Shown: positions 13,580-22,116, counted from the first letter of the stretch. The stretch: 29,157 bases of DNA from JBAYJT01 sp041664965 (GCA_041664965.1 JBAYJT010000018.1:1-29157), one strand, 5' to 3'. Numbers and translations are program-made. Notes: generated by a model not told the origin, from the letters alone.

Positions 13580-15718
13580 GTGTCTCTATTCGATGGACTA
13601 CAAGAAAAGCTTACCTACCTAGATAAAAATCAAATAGAACAAATCTACCGTGCCTATCTGCTCGCAGAGGAAGCTCATTTTGGGCAAGAACGAGACAGTG
13701 GCGATCCTTACTTAGGTCATCCTATAGCTGTTGCTGGTATTTTAGCTGGCATGCATCTAGATTATCAAAGCATTATTGCTTCTTTACTGCATGATGTTGT
13801 GGAAGATACTTCCGTAAGTAAAGAGGTCATCAAGAATAATTTTGGTGAAGTTGTTGCGGCTTTAGTGGATGGGGTTACTAAATTATCGCAAATAGAATTT
13901 TTAAGCCGTGCCGAAGCCCAAGCCGAAAGCTTTCGCAAGATGGTTTTGGCTATGTCGCGCGATATTCGAGTTATTTTAATTAAGCTTGCTGATAGGTTGC
14001 ACAATATGCAAACTTTGCAGGCTTTGTCTAAAGAAAGGCGTTGTCGCATTGCTCAAGAAACTTTAGATATTTATGCGCCTATTGCTAATAGACTCGGCAT
14101 GCACCGTATGTTTACAGAACTAGAGGATCTTAGCTTTAAGGCCTATAATCCTTGGCGTTATAAAATTATCAGCGAAGCTGTAGTAAAAATGCGCTCTGGC
14201 TTACAGGATAGTTTACAAAATATCCGTTCCGAAATAGAAAAGGAGCTTCTAAAAAATTCCATAACAGACGTTTCTATTCTTAGCCGCGAAAAGCATCTTT
14301 ACAGCTTGTATAGGCGTATGCAGAAAAAAGGTTGTTCTTTGGTAGAAGTTGCCAATATGTATGCTTTTCGTGTAATTGTGCCAAATAATATATCTTGTTA
14401 TATGGCTTTAGGCCTTATTCATGGCATTTATAAGCCTATAGTTGGCAGATTTGAAGATTACGTTGCTTTGCCTAAACTTAACGGCTATCAGTCGTTACAC
14501 ACTGCTGTGTTTGGCCCGCAAGGAGCCGCTATAGAAATACAAATTCGCACCCCAGCGATGGATCAAATGGCAAATTACGGTATGGTTATGCATTGGCTGC
14601 AACCAAGAACTAGTGATGCTGGAGAGCAACATGTTGTTTCTCCTCTAAAAACTCAGCGTTGGATCAGTAATCTTTTGGAAATGCAGCAACACACGGACAG
14701 TTCGCTAGAATTTATCGATAACGTAAAAACAGATCTTTTTCCAGAAGAGATTTTTGTTTTTACGCCGCGAGGAAACATTATTGAGTTACCTAAAGGCGCG
14801 ACTGTGGTTGACTTTGCTTATGCGGTTCACACGGATGTTGGCAATACTTGTGTTGCAGCCAAAATTGATGGGCAGTTTATGCCGCTTTCTAGTATGCTAA
14901 AAAGTGGTCAAACAGTGGCTATTATTACTATGCCCGAGGCCAAGCCCAATCCTTCTTGGCTCGATTTTGTGACAACTGGTAGAGCACGAGGCAGTATTCG
15001 TTCTTTCTTAAAAGGACAAAAACTTTCAGAAATAATCGAGTTAGGAAAGCAGCTTTTGGACAAAGCTTTGACTAATCTTGGCTCTTCTCTTAAGAAAATT
15101 TCTTCCAAATCTATAAGGAGCGTGTTAGCTGCCAATAAATTAGAATCAGTAGATTATCTTTATGAAGAAATAGGTCTAGGCAATTCTGTACCACTATTTA
15201 TTGCTTATCAGTTAGTAAACCTGGATCCTAAAAATATTGCAGAGCAAGATCTTAAAGAAGCTGCTTCTAAAACTAAGCCTCTCATGATTAAAGGTGCGGA
15301 GGGTTTAGCTATTCAATTTGCTCCTTGTTGCCATCCTATCCCTGGCGATCCAATATTGGGATATTTACAGATAGGGCATGGACTGCAAATACATCGTACA
15401 GATTGCAGTCATTTGATTAAGCTAAAAAAACGTCCGGAAATGTGCATTCCAGTTTTATGGTCGGATGATATTAAGGAAACTTTTAGTGTTGCCATAACAG
15501 TGGACGTAGCAGATAAACGAGGTGTTTTGGCCGCTTTAGCTCAGGCCGTGGCGTTGGCGGAAGCTAATATTGAGGATGTAAATATCAAAGAGAGAAGTTC
15601 TGCCTATTGTTCTATTCGCTTGGTTATCAAAGTTAAGAATTTAGATCATCTAGAGCGTATTTTGCGTCATATTGCTGCTATTCCGACAGTGATAAACGTT
15701 ATGCGAGTCAAAGGTTAA
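13580..15718 (+). CDS. spoT: SpoT/Rel-family (p)ppGpp enzyme with substituted synthetase site
   Basis: 712 residues, GTG start 3 bp after rpoZ. In order: HD hydrolase (about 25-180) with His71-Asp72, EDT and LADRLHNM all intact; synthetase domain (about 230-350); TGS (about 390-450); C-terminal ACT domain (about 640-710). The hydrolase looks active. In the synthetase, E. coli has Asp259 in MDIYAFRVIV; here the same position reads ANMYAFRVIV, so Asn259 (AAT at 14354-14356). Glu319 in IEIQIRT remains. The nearby ANYGMVMHW also differs from the usual AExGVAAHW. A synthetase-defective, hydrolase-biased enzyme is likely. Whether another RelA supplies ppGpp cannot be seen here. Confidence 0.95.
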   Translation: MSLFDGLQEKLTYLDKNQIEQIYRAYLLAEEAHFGQERDSGDPYLGHPIAVAGILAGMHLDYQSIIASLLHDVVEDTSVSKEVIKNNFGEVVAALVDGVTKLSQIEFLSRAEAQAESFRKMVLAMSRDIRVILIKLADRLHNMQTLQALSKERRCRIAQETLDIYAPIANRLGMHRMFTELEDLSFKAYNPWRYKIISEAVVKMRSGLQDSLQNIRSEIEKELLKNSITDVSILSREKHLYSLYRRMQKKGCSLVEVANMYAFRVIVPNNISCYMALGLIHGIYKPIVGRFEDYVALPKLNGYQSLHTAVFGPQGAAIEIQIRTPAMDQMANYGMVMHWLQPRTSDAGEQHVVSPLKTQRWISNLLEMQQHTDSSLEFIDNVKTDLFPEEIFVFTPRGNIIELPKGATVVDFAYAVHTDVGNTCVAAKIDGQFMPLSSMLKSGQTVAIITMPEAKPNPSWLDFVTTGRARGSIRSFLKGQKLSEIIELGKQLLDKALTNLGSSLKKISSKSIRSVLAANKLESVDYLYEEIGLGNSVPLFIAYQLVNLDPKNIAEQDLKEAASKTKPLMIKGAEGLAIQFAPCCHPIPGDPILGYLQIGHGLQIHRTDCSHLIKLKKRPEMCIPVLWSDDIKETFSVAITVDVADKRGVLAALAQAVALAEANIEDVNIKERSSAYCSIRLVIKVKNLDHLERILRHIAAIPTVINVMRVKG

Positions 15719-15722
15719 TTAC

Positions 15723-16904
15723 ATGAACAAAGATATTATACGTGGTGCTGCAGAAATTCTGCTTACTTCTGAATTAGAAGAACGCTTGAAAGAAGGTCGA
15801 CCTTTAAAAATTAAAGCCGGGTTTGATCCAACTGCGCCAGATCTGCATTTGGGACATACCGTTGTCTTTAATAAGCTTAGGCAATTTCAAGATTTAGGCC
15901 ACATTGTTTATTTTTTAATCGGCGATTTTACCGCCATGATCGGTGATCCGTCGGGCAAAAATGTAACAAGACCGCCGCTTGCACGCGAAGAAGTTGTAGC
16001 CAACGCTAAAACTTACCAAGAACAAGTTTTTAAGATTTTAATTCCGGAAAAAACCAAATTAGTTTTTAACTCAACTTGGCTGGAAAAACTTAGCTCAGCT
16101 GATTTAATTAAATTGGCAGCGACGCACACAGTGGCGCGCATGCTAGAGCGCGATGATTTTAAAAAACGCTTTCAAAGTCAAACACCTATTGCCATTCATG
16201 AGTTTTTATATCCGCTTTTGCAAGGTTATGATTCGGTGGCTCTAGAAGCAGATGTAGAACTTGGCGGAACCGATCAGAAATTTAATTTATTGATGGGAAG
16301 GGAGCTTCAAAAACATTTTGGTCAAAAGCCACAAATTGTAATGATGTTGCCGCTTTTGGAAGGAATTAGTGGTGTGCAAAAGATGTCGAAATCGCTCGGT
16401 AACTACGTTGGTATTAATGAATCTCCGCAAGATATTTTTGGCAAGTTGATGTCAGTATCTGACACACTTATGTGGCGCTATTTAGAGCTTTTAAGCTTTT
16501 CCTCTCTAGACCAGATCAATATTTGGCGGAAAGAAGTGGAAGAGGGCAGAAATCCACGCGATATTAAAGTGTTATTTGCTAAAGAAATAGTAGCGCGTTT
16601 TCATAGCGCGAAAGCAGCGGAAGATGCTGAGGCTGATTTTGTGCAGCGTTTTAGTCAAAACACTTTGCCAGAAAATATTCCAGAAATAACTCTCACTGTA
16701 GATGGCAAAGATAGTATGCCAATTGCGAATTTGCTTAGAGATGCAGGCCTAGTTCCAAGCACTTCTGACGCTATGCGCATGATAGAACAAGGAGCTGTTA
16801 AGATAAATGGCGAAAAAATTAGCGATCCTCATCTAAAAATACCCAAAAATACCGAACAGGTTTATCAGGTTGGGAAGAGGAAGTTTGCTAGGGTGAAAAT
16901 GTAA
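15723..16904 (+). CDS. tyrS: Tyrosyl-tRNA synthetase
   Basis: 393 residues, class I aminoacyl-tRNA synthetase that charges tRNA-Tyr. The HIGH-like motif reads HLGH (residues 42-45), within KAGFDPTAPDLHLGHTVVF. The KMSKS loop is at 220-224. LGGTDQKFNLLMGRELQ is the tyrosine-site region of the proteobacterial, TyrZ-like branch. A C-terminal S4 RNA-binding domain (about 330-393) includes RMIEQGAVKINGEKI. It starts 4 bp after spoT and may be cotranscribed. This differs from E. coli, where spoT is followed by trmH and recG. A composite repeat fills the space downstream. Confidence 0.95.
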   Translation: MNKDIIRGAAEILLTSELEERLKEGRPLKIKAGFDPTAPDLHLGHTVVFNKLRQFQDLGHIVYFLIGDFTAMIGDPSGKNVTRPPLAREEVVANAKTYQEQVFKILIPEKTKLVFNSTWLEKLSSADLIKLAATHTVARMLERDDFKKRFQSQTPIAIHEFLYPLLQGYDSVALEADVELGGTDQKFNLLMGRELQKHFGQKPQIVMMLPLLEGISGVQKMSKSLGNYVGINESPQDIFGKLMSVSDTLMWRYLELLSFSSLDQINIWRKEVEEGRNPRDIKVLFAKEIVARFHSAKAAEDAEADFVQRFSQNTLPENIPEITLTVDGKDSMPIANLLRDAGLVPSTSDAMRMIEQGAVKINGEKISDPHLKIPKNTEQVYQVGKRKFARVKM

Positions 16905-16914
16905 AAACATAACA

Positions 16915-16939
16915 TATGAATCATAACTTATGATTCATA
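16915..16939. repeat. 12-bp perfect palindrome downstream of tyrS
   Basis: TATGAATCATAA (16915-16926) is the reverse complement of 16928-16939 around a single C. The words resemble the ATTATGA heptamers of the 6898-7168 element. A run of seven T lies 12 bp further on (16952-16958), too far for a standard terminator. Confidence 0.7.
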
Positions 16940-16961
16940 AACTATGGAGAGATTTTTTTAA

Positions 16962-17099
16962 GTTTACCCAGCCCGACGTTTAAAATACGCCCTGAAAGGG
17001 CAAGTTTAGAATAGCCCAGTCCAAGTGATCACGCGGAACGCGTGAGAACGTCGGGCTGGGTAAACGAATACGTAATAATTCCTAGCCCTGAAGGGGCGT
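16962..17099. repeat. Composite repeat element with 19-bp inverted repeat
   Basis: GTTTACCCAGCCCGACGTT (16962-16980) is the exact reverse complement of 17047-17065. Inside lie GCCCT-GAA-AGGGC (16989-17001), AATAGCCCAG and the hairpin CACGCG-GAA-CGCGTG (17030-17044). GCCCTGAAGGGGC follows outside. This arrangement resembles CCCTGAAAGGGC/TAGCCCAGGG elements I recall from other phyla such as Bacteroidetes and Planctomycetes; that link is from memory. It codes for nothing evident. Confidence 0.7.
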
Positions 17100-17102
17100 A
17101 AT

Positions 17103-17143
17103 AAAAAACATGTCTACACGTTTTCTTTATAAATCAAAGAGTT
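17103..17143 (+). repeat. CATGTCT hairpin repeat, copy D
   Basis: AAAAAACATGTCTACACG, then a weaker stem GTTTT/AAATC, ending AAAGAGTT. The copy ends 5 bp before the ATG of the formate dehydrogenase operon, so it forms that operon's immediate leader, and its AAAGAG is the only ribosome-binding-like word. Confidence 0.8.
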
Positions 17144-17148
17144 AGAAA

Positions 17149-17997
17149 ATGAAGTTAGGTTCTGCTAATTTAAAATCAGTAAATTATGTTCCCTTTGAAT
17201 GCAGGCTCGTTTCCGTGACGGCGCTGACGAAACTAGAAAAGCTATTTCGCTTTGAGCGCCTAGACGCTAAGCCGTTTGGCCAACAACCAGGGCAGTTTGT
17301 GCAAGTTTCTATTCCAGGATTTGGTGAAGCGCCTATTTCAGTTTCTTCATCGCCAACTCGCGGGAATTATTTAGAACTCGGTGTGCGTAAAATTGGCGCT
17401 TTGACTGGCGCTATGCATGATTTAAAAGTTGGTGATAAGGTTGGCATGCGCGGTCCATTTGGAACTTTTTTTCCCATAGCTGACCTGCAAAAGAAAGATC
17501 TTGTTTTAATCGCTGGAGGGTGCGGCTTGGCTCCGCTTCGTTCTTTAATTCAATATGTAGAAGATAGAAGGGCGGAATTTGGCAATGTAACTATTTTGTA
17601 CGGCGCGAAATCTCCGGAAGATTTAATGTATCAAGATGAGCTGCAAATTTGGAAAAAATCAGCTGATATTATTTGTCAGGTTACAGTAGACAATAAAACT
17701 GAGGGGAGCTGTTGGGATGGCGATGTGGGGCTTATTACGAAACTAATTCCACCTTTAAATATAGATCCGAGCTCTACTGTGGCTGTAATTTGCGGTCCGC
17801 CTATTATGTATAAATTTGTAATTGAAGAGCTTAGTGCCAAAGGCTTAGATTCTAAAAGCATAGTTGTGTCGTTGGAACGTCATATGAAATGTGGGGTTGG
17901 CAAGTGTGGGCATTGTACTATTGAACATCTTTATTGCTGTTTAGACGGACCAGTTTTTTGGCTGCACGATGTATATAGGGTGAGAGGTGCGCTATGA
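17149..17997 (+). CDS. FAD/NAD(P)-binding electron-transfer subunit (HydG/AsrB-like)
   Basis: 282 residues. It resembles the gamma subunit of cytoplasmic NAD(P)-linked hydrogenases and anaerobic sulfite reductase B: a ferredoxin-reductase-like FAD domain (about 15-110), an NAD(P)-binding domain (about 115-240) with LIAGGCGLAPLRS and CGPPIM, and a C-terminal [2Fe-2S] motif of Cys248, Cys253, Cys256 and Cys263 or 264 in MKCGVGKCGHC. It would pass electrons between the next protein's formate site and NAD(P). Its stop overlaps the next start (ATGA). No hydrogenase catalytic genes are present, so the partner is the formate dehydrogenase. The direction of electron flow and NAD versus NADP preference are not readable. 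Confidence 0.88.
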   Translation: MKLGSANLKSVNYVPFECRLVSVTALTKLEKLFRFERLDAKPFGQQPGQFVQVSIPGFGEAPISVSSSPTRGNYLELGVRKIGALTGAMHDLKVGDKVGMRGPFGTFFPIADLQKKDLVLIAGGCGLAPLRSLIQYVEDRRAEFGNVTILYGAKSPEDLMYQDELQIWKKSADIICQVTVDNKTEGSCWDGDVGLITKLIPPLNIDPSSTVAVICGPPIMYKFVIEELSAKGLDSKSIVVSLERHMKCGVGKCGHCTIEHLYCCLDGPVFWLHDVYRVRGAL

Positions 17998-20039
17998 AGA
18001 AAGTGCTTACCACTTGTCCCTATTGCGGTACTGGTTGTAATTTTTATTTACTTGTTAATGACAATGAAGAGTTAGTCGGTGTAGAACCGAGCGCTAATAC
18101 ACCAGTTTCAAAAGGCGGTCTTTGCATAAAAGGCTGGAATTCCTTTCAGTTTGTGAATCATCCAGAAAGATTAACCGAGCCACTCATTCGCAAAGCTGGT
18201 AAGTTAGTTGAGTCTTCTTGGGAAGATGCTTTAAGTTTAATTGTAGAAAAACTTTTAGGTATACAGAGCAAATACGGTAATGATGCGTTGATGTTTTTAT
18301 CATCGGCAAGAGCTACGAATGAAGAGAACTATCTTTTGATGAAACTAGCGCGAGGTGTATTTCACACCAATAATATCGATCATTGTGCGCGTCTTTGTCA
18401 TGCTTCGACTGTAACTGGATTGGCCGAAAGCTTTGGCTCAGGAGCGATGAGTAATTCTATTTCTTGCTTTGAAAAAAGTGACTGTTTTTTTGTTATTGGA
18501 TCCAATACTACCGAGCAGCATCCGCTTATTGGAACTCGTATCATAAAATCTAAGCAAAGTGGCGCCAAGCTTATTGTTGCGGATAACAGAACTATTCGTT
18601 TGGCTCGCATGGCAGATTTACATATTCGACATAAAAATGGTACTGACATCGCTCTACTAAACGGCATCATGCATGTCATTATTCAAGAAAAATTAGCCAA
18701 CGAAGATTTTATTTCTAAGCGTACAGAAAATTATGATGCTATGCGCGATGTGGTTTTGCGTTATCCCCCAGAAAGAGTTGCTGCTATTTGTGAAATTAGT
18801 GTGAATGAGATTATATTAGCAGCTAGGATTTTTGCTGAAGCCAAAAATGCCATGTTAGTTTATTCGATGGGGATAACTCAGCATGCGCATGGTGTGGGTA
18901 ATGTGAAAAGCTGCGCCAATTTAGCTTTATTAACTGGCCAAATTGGACGAGTTGGTACGGGAGTAAATCCACTTCGCGGTCAAAACAATGTGCAAGGCGC
19001 TTGCGATATGGGGGCGTTGCCTAATTTTTATACTGGCTATCAGAAAGTTATTGATTCTAATATACGAGATAGGTTTGCCAAAGCTTGGAATGTAGATAAT
19101 AACTCTCTTTCAGATAAGGTTGGCTTTAGCGTTACTAAAGCTATGGATAAAGCACTAGATGGCACACTGAAGGCTTTTTATATCATGGGCGAGAATCCGG
19201 TAATGTCTGATGCTAATCAAGAGCATGTAAAGAAGGCTTTAGAAAATTTAGATTTTGTGGTTGTACAAGATATATTTTATACGCCAACTTGCGAATACGC
19301 TGATGTTATCTTGCCAGCGGTCAGTTTTGCTGAAAAAGATGGAACTTTTACCTCGACTGAGCGGCGAGTTCAGCTAGTGCGAAAAGCTATAGAGCCAATA
19401 GGCGAGGCGAGAGCAGATTGGCAAATTATTTGCGATTTGGCTAAGCGCTTAGGCAGTGCAGAATTTAATTATTCCAAGCCTGCAGAAATCATGAAAGAGT
19501 TAGCATCTTTAACGCCAATTTATGGTGGAATTAGCTATGATCGCCTAGGCTTTACTGGATTGCAGTGGCCTTGTCTGGATATCAATCATCCGGGTACTCC
19601 CATTCTACATACAGAAAAATTTAGTCGTGGTTTAGGCAAGTTTAGTCCAGTTGAGCATATGGGAGCTGTGGAGCCACCGGATGCAGAATATCCTTTCGTT
19701 TTATCAACTGGCAGATGCTATTTTCACTATCATACGGGCACTATGACAAGACGTACGCGGCTTTTAGATCGCGAGGAGCGTTTTCCTTATGTGGAAATAA
19801 ATCCGATCGATGCTAAGAAATTAAACATTAAAGATCGCGACTTTGTTATGCTAAAAACAAGGCGTGGTATGATTAAAGTTATGGCGCGTGTAACAGATGT
19901 AATACCCGTGCAAGTGTTATTTGCGCCTTTCCATTTTGTGGAGGGAGCAGCCAACGCCTTGACTATCAATACATGTGATCCGGAAGCGGAAATTCCGGAA
20001 TTTAAAGTTTGTGCAGCGAATCTATGGAGGGCAGAATGA
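17994..20039 (+). CDS. Molybdopterin formate dehydrogenase catalytic subunit (Cys-type)
   Basis: 681 residues. The family oxidises formate to CO2 (or the reverse) at a Mo or W bis-pterin centre. An N-terminal [4Fe-4S] cluster is bound by Cys8, Cys11, Cys15 and Cys44. HCARLCHASTV places Cys135-His136 at the position of Sec140-His141 in E. coli FdhF, so this is a cysteine, not selenocysteine, enzyme (codon TGT at 18396). GQNNVQGACDMG, YIMGENPVMSDANQ and EYADVILPA are typical of formate dehydrogenase alpha. The C-terminal pterin-binding domain runs to the end. There is no Tat signal, so it is cytoplasmic. The start overlaps the preceding stop and the stop overlaps the next start. Formate dehydrogenase is more likely than nitrate reductase, judging by the RLCHAS and GQNNVQGACDMG motifs. 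Confidence 0.9.
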   Translation: MKKVLTTCPYCGTGCNFYLLVNDNEELVGVEPSANTPVSKGGLCIKGWNSFQFVNHPERLTEPLIRKAGKLVESSWEDALSLIVEKLLGIQSKYGNDALMFLSSARATNEENYLLMKLARGVFHTNNIDHCARLCHASTVTGLAESFGSGAMSNSISCFEKSDCFFVIGSNTTEQHPLIGTRIIKSKQSGAKLIVADNRTIRLARMADLHIRHKNGTDIALLNGIMHVIIQEKLANEDFISKRTENYDAMRDVVLRYPPERVAAICEISVNEIILAARIFAEAKNAMLVYSMGITQHAHGVGNVKSCANLALLTGQIGRVGTGVNPLRGQNNVQGACDMGALPNFYTGYQKVIDSNIRDRFAKAWNVDNNSLSDKVGFSVTKAMDKALDGTLKAFYIMGENPVMSDANQEHVKKALENLDFVVVQDIFYTPTCEYADVILPAVSFAEKDGTFTSTERRVQLVRKAIEPIGEARADWQIICDLAKRLGSAEFNYSKPAEIMKELASLTPIYGGISYDRLGFTGLQWPCLDINHPGTPILHTEKFSRGLGKFSPVEHMGAVEPPDAEYPFVLSTGRCYFHYHTGTMTRRTRLLDREERFPYVEINPIDAKKLNIKDRDFVMLKTRRGMIKVMARVTDVIPVQVLFAPFHFVEGAANALTINTCDPEAEIPEFKVCAANLWRAE

Positions 20040-21037
20040 AAATTTGTTCTCTGAGTAATCTTCAAAATTTGTTTGCTTCTTTGGAAGAAAAATATGAACT
20101 TCTGCTGCCTGTTCGCTTATTGGATGGCACACGTAGTTTAGGTCGTCTAAAAGATGGCGATTTACATTTAGAAGGCGGTGCTTTGCCAATGCGCCCGGCA
20201 GCGCTTTTTATGCCTTACCTAGATTTGATTTTAAAAATTTCTAAAGAAGGAACAGCGAAAGCAGCGCCGAATCTTGCCAAGCCGCTTTTTATTGTTGGGT
20301 TTACCGCAGAAGATTTAGCGTGTCTAGAATTTACGGATAAATTTTTTAGCACTAATTTTTACGATGAAATTTATTTTAAAAATCGTCAAGATGCAGTTGT
20401 AGTTGGGGTTTCTGGTTATTTGGGTTCGGATGGAGAGTTTCTTAAAGTTGCTGGTGGAAAGTGCGATCTAGAAATTATAAAGCTGGAAGATGGGGGTTTT
20501 ATAATAGAGGCTTATAGCGAAAAAGGCAGTGAAATTTTAAAGAACCTAAATGCGAACGAAGCTGATTCTCAAATTTTAGAAGTTTTAAAAGAAAAATCTG
20601 CGAATTTAGTTAGTGAAGATGAAATATTACTTCGCCAAGCTTCGCAACTTCTTTTAGAAGGCCGCGTGCCAGATGAATTTTGGCAAGATATAGCCAAGCG
20701 CTGTATTGCTTGCACGGCCTGCACTTTAGTTTGCCCAACTTGCACTTGTTTTGATGTTTTTGATCGCAAGACCAGAAATTCTGATATCGAAAGGATGAGG
20801 CTACGCGACTCCTGTCAATTAGATGGTTTTATGCGTGAAGCCAGCGGCCATAATCCAATGGCCAAAGAATTTTTGCGCACTAGGCGCCGTATTCACCACA
20901 AACTAGTTGCTGATGTTAGGCGCTTCGGGCATATCACATGCTATTTTTGCGGTCGATGTGACCAAGCTTGCCCAACAGGTATTGGTATAAAAAGCGTTTG
21001 CCGTGAGATGGTGGCTAGGTATTGGAATGTTGTTTGA
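20036..21037 (+). CDS. Two-[4Fe-4S] electron-transfer subunit (HydB/AsrA-like)
   Basis: 333 residues from the ATG that overlaps the previous stop (ATGA, GGAGG upstream); the earlier GTG at 20009 lies inside the previous gene and is less likely. The N-terminal 200 residues match the long, cysteine-poor domain of hydrogenase beta and sulfite reductase A subunits. The C-terminal part has two ferredoxin-type motifs: CIACTACTLVCP from residue 223, followed by TCTCFDV, and CYFCGRCDQACP from residue 302. It should wire the formate site to the FAD subunit. With the two genes upstream it forms a self-contained NAD(P)-linked formate dehydrogenase operon. No maturation or molybdopterin genes are nearby. 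Confidence 0.87.
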   Translation: MKICSLSNLQNLFASLEEKYELLLPVRLLDGTRSLGRLKDGDLHLEGGALPMRPAALFMPYLDLILKISKEGTAKAAPNLAKPLFIVGFTAEDLACLEFTDKFFSTNFYDEIYFKNRQDAVVVGVSGYLGSDGEFLKVAGGKCDLEIIKLEDGGFIIEAYSEKGSEILKNLNANEADSQILEVLKEKSANLVSEDEILLRQASQLLLEGRVPDEFWQDIAKRCIACTACTLVCPTCTCFDVFDRKTRNSDIERMRLRDSCQLDGFMREASGHNPMAKEFLRTRRRIHHKLVADVRRFGHITCYFCGRCDQACPTGIGIKSVCREMVARYWNVV

Positions 21038-21040
21038 TGT

Positions 21041-21090
21041 GACTCGGTAAATGCCGACTCGGAAGTTGTCGAGTTGACGTTTACCGAGTT
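21041..21090. terminator. Long hairpin closing the formate dehydrogenase operon
   Basis: Two 21-nt arms (21041-21061 and 21070-21090) pair with 17 Watson-Crick pairs, three G-T wobbles and one mismatch over an 8-nt loop. It starts 3 bp after the stop codon, between convergent genes, so it may end transcripts from either side. No long T-run follows, so it could instead be a repeat element or an mRNA-stabilising hairpin. Confidence 0.55.
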
Positions 21091-21129
21091 AATGAGGATC
21101 TTGCGCCCGTCTTGATTTTGGTGGTTTTT

Positions 21130-21906
21130 CTAATTAGAACTCGGTCTTATAGGATTTGAAGGTTCTATGTTTTGAGCTGTGGAGCTGGATCCTCCCGTGC
21201 TTGCGCTAAAAAAACCATGTTTTGTAAAAAAGGTTTTCGGCGATTCTTGGTGTGTTAGTTGTGATTGAACATGAGCACAGCATCTAAGAGTATCTGGGGC
21301 ATTTGGAGTGATAGTTCGCGCTTGCTTGAAGTTAGTTAATGCTATCGGTAATAGACCAAGTGTGGCTGCAATAACGCCCCGGTTATGTAAAGTGTGAGCT
21401 TTTGTTGAGCCGATAGGGTTCATGCGTAAAACGATAAGGAAGTGAAGCGCAGCGTTATAATATCTGCCTAGTTTTGCTTCTGCGAGAGCGACATTATACA
21501 AAACTTCGTTAGGATTATTATGGGTTAGGGTGTTGTATTGTGTCCAACTTTTTATGGCTTCTGGGTAATTCTCGGCCACAAACATGCTTTCGGCAATTAG
21601 AAGATATATGTCGGGATTGTTGACAAGGCTATGTAAAGCTTCTTGAGTTTCTTGTTGGGTAGAAAACAGGGTTTGATAGCCCCGGTCATATTGTGTTTGT
21701 AAGTGGTTTAGAGACTGTTGCATAATCGGTGATACTGGTTCGTCGAATAATCCTTTAAACTCTCTTTCGTTTATCTGAAATATGTTATTTACAAATGTGG
21801 CTACTTTATCGGTAGTAGTTTCTGCGAGAGGCAGTAATCTTACTGTTTGTATGAGCATATGCTGTATAAAATTTTCAATAACTTTGATTTGTTCTGTGTT
21901 TAGCAT
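21130..21906 (-). CDS. TPR-containing protein, function unknown
   Basis: 258 residues, no signal peptide or membrane segment. About residues 95-205 form three or four tetratricopeptide-like helical pairs: AESMFVAENYPEAIKSW, VALAEAKLGRYYNAALHF and IAATLGLLPIALTNFKQA all show the alternating small and aromatic pattern. The N-terminal 90 residues are helical without a recognised motif, and the last 40 are Ser/Thr/Pro-rich and disordered. GGAG lies 11 bp upstream of the ATG. TPR proteins act as scaffolds or chaperones. In a host-associated bacterium this layout could be a secretion chaperone or effector, but nothing here proves it. It stands alone, convergent with the formate dehydrogenase operon. 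Confidence 0.75.
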   Translation of the reverse strand: MLNTEQIKVIENFIQHMLIQTVRLLPLAETTTDKVATFVNNIFQINEREFKGLFDEPVSPIMQQSLNHLQTQYDRGYQTLFSTQQETQEALHSLVNNPDIYLLIAESMFVAENYPEAIKSWTQYNTLTHNNPNEVLYNVALAEAKLGRYYNAALHFLIVLRMNPIGSTKAHTLHNRGVIAATLGLLPIALTNFKQARTITPNAPDTLRCCAHVQSQLTHQESPKTFFTKHGFFSASTGGSSSTAQNIEPSNPIRPSSN

Positions 21907-21998
21907 GGTATGGCTTCTCCAGTAGGATTTGGAAACAATCTAATAAAACACAGAAGATTATACAGGACAAAAATTAAGCATATATTAAGAAGACAAGG

Positions 21999-22037
21999 AA
22001 AACATGTCTGCATGATTTCCTTTAAAATCAAAGAGTT
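21999..22037 (+). repeat. CATGTCT hairpin repeat, copy E
   Basis: AAAACATGTCTGCATGATTT, then CCTTTA, then AAATCAAAGAGTT. The inner stem TGATTT/AAATCA is perfect although the loop differs from other copies. It continues into AAGAAAATAAAGT, a tail shared with copies D and G. Confidence 0.8.
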
Positions 22038-22048
22038 AAGAAAATAAA

Positions 22049-22074
22049 GTAGGGGTAGGTTTTATGCCTGCCCC
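22049..22074 (+). repeat. GTA-GGGG palindrome, copy left of the FKBP gene
   Basis: GTAGGGGTAGG, TTTTATG, CCTGCCCC: an 8-bp stem with one wobble (22052-22059 with 22067-22074). The near-identical sequence occurs inverted at 22647-22670 on the other side of the FKBP gene. Confidence 0.8.
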
Positions 22075-22116
22075 ATTTCGTGGATTTTGTGCTTGCAATT
22101 CTTTGTGCGGTCGAGA

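Noticed and set aside
18396..18398. Selenocysteine codon in formate dehydrogenase
   Set aside because: The active-site codon is TGT (Cys), not TGA, so no SECIS element is needed.
20009..20035. Upstream GTG start for the two-[4Fe-4S] subunit
   Set aside because: It would overlap the previous gene by 31 bp. The ATG at 20036 has GGAGG upstream and the same ATGA overlap as the other junction in this operon.
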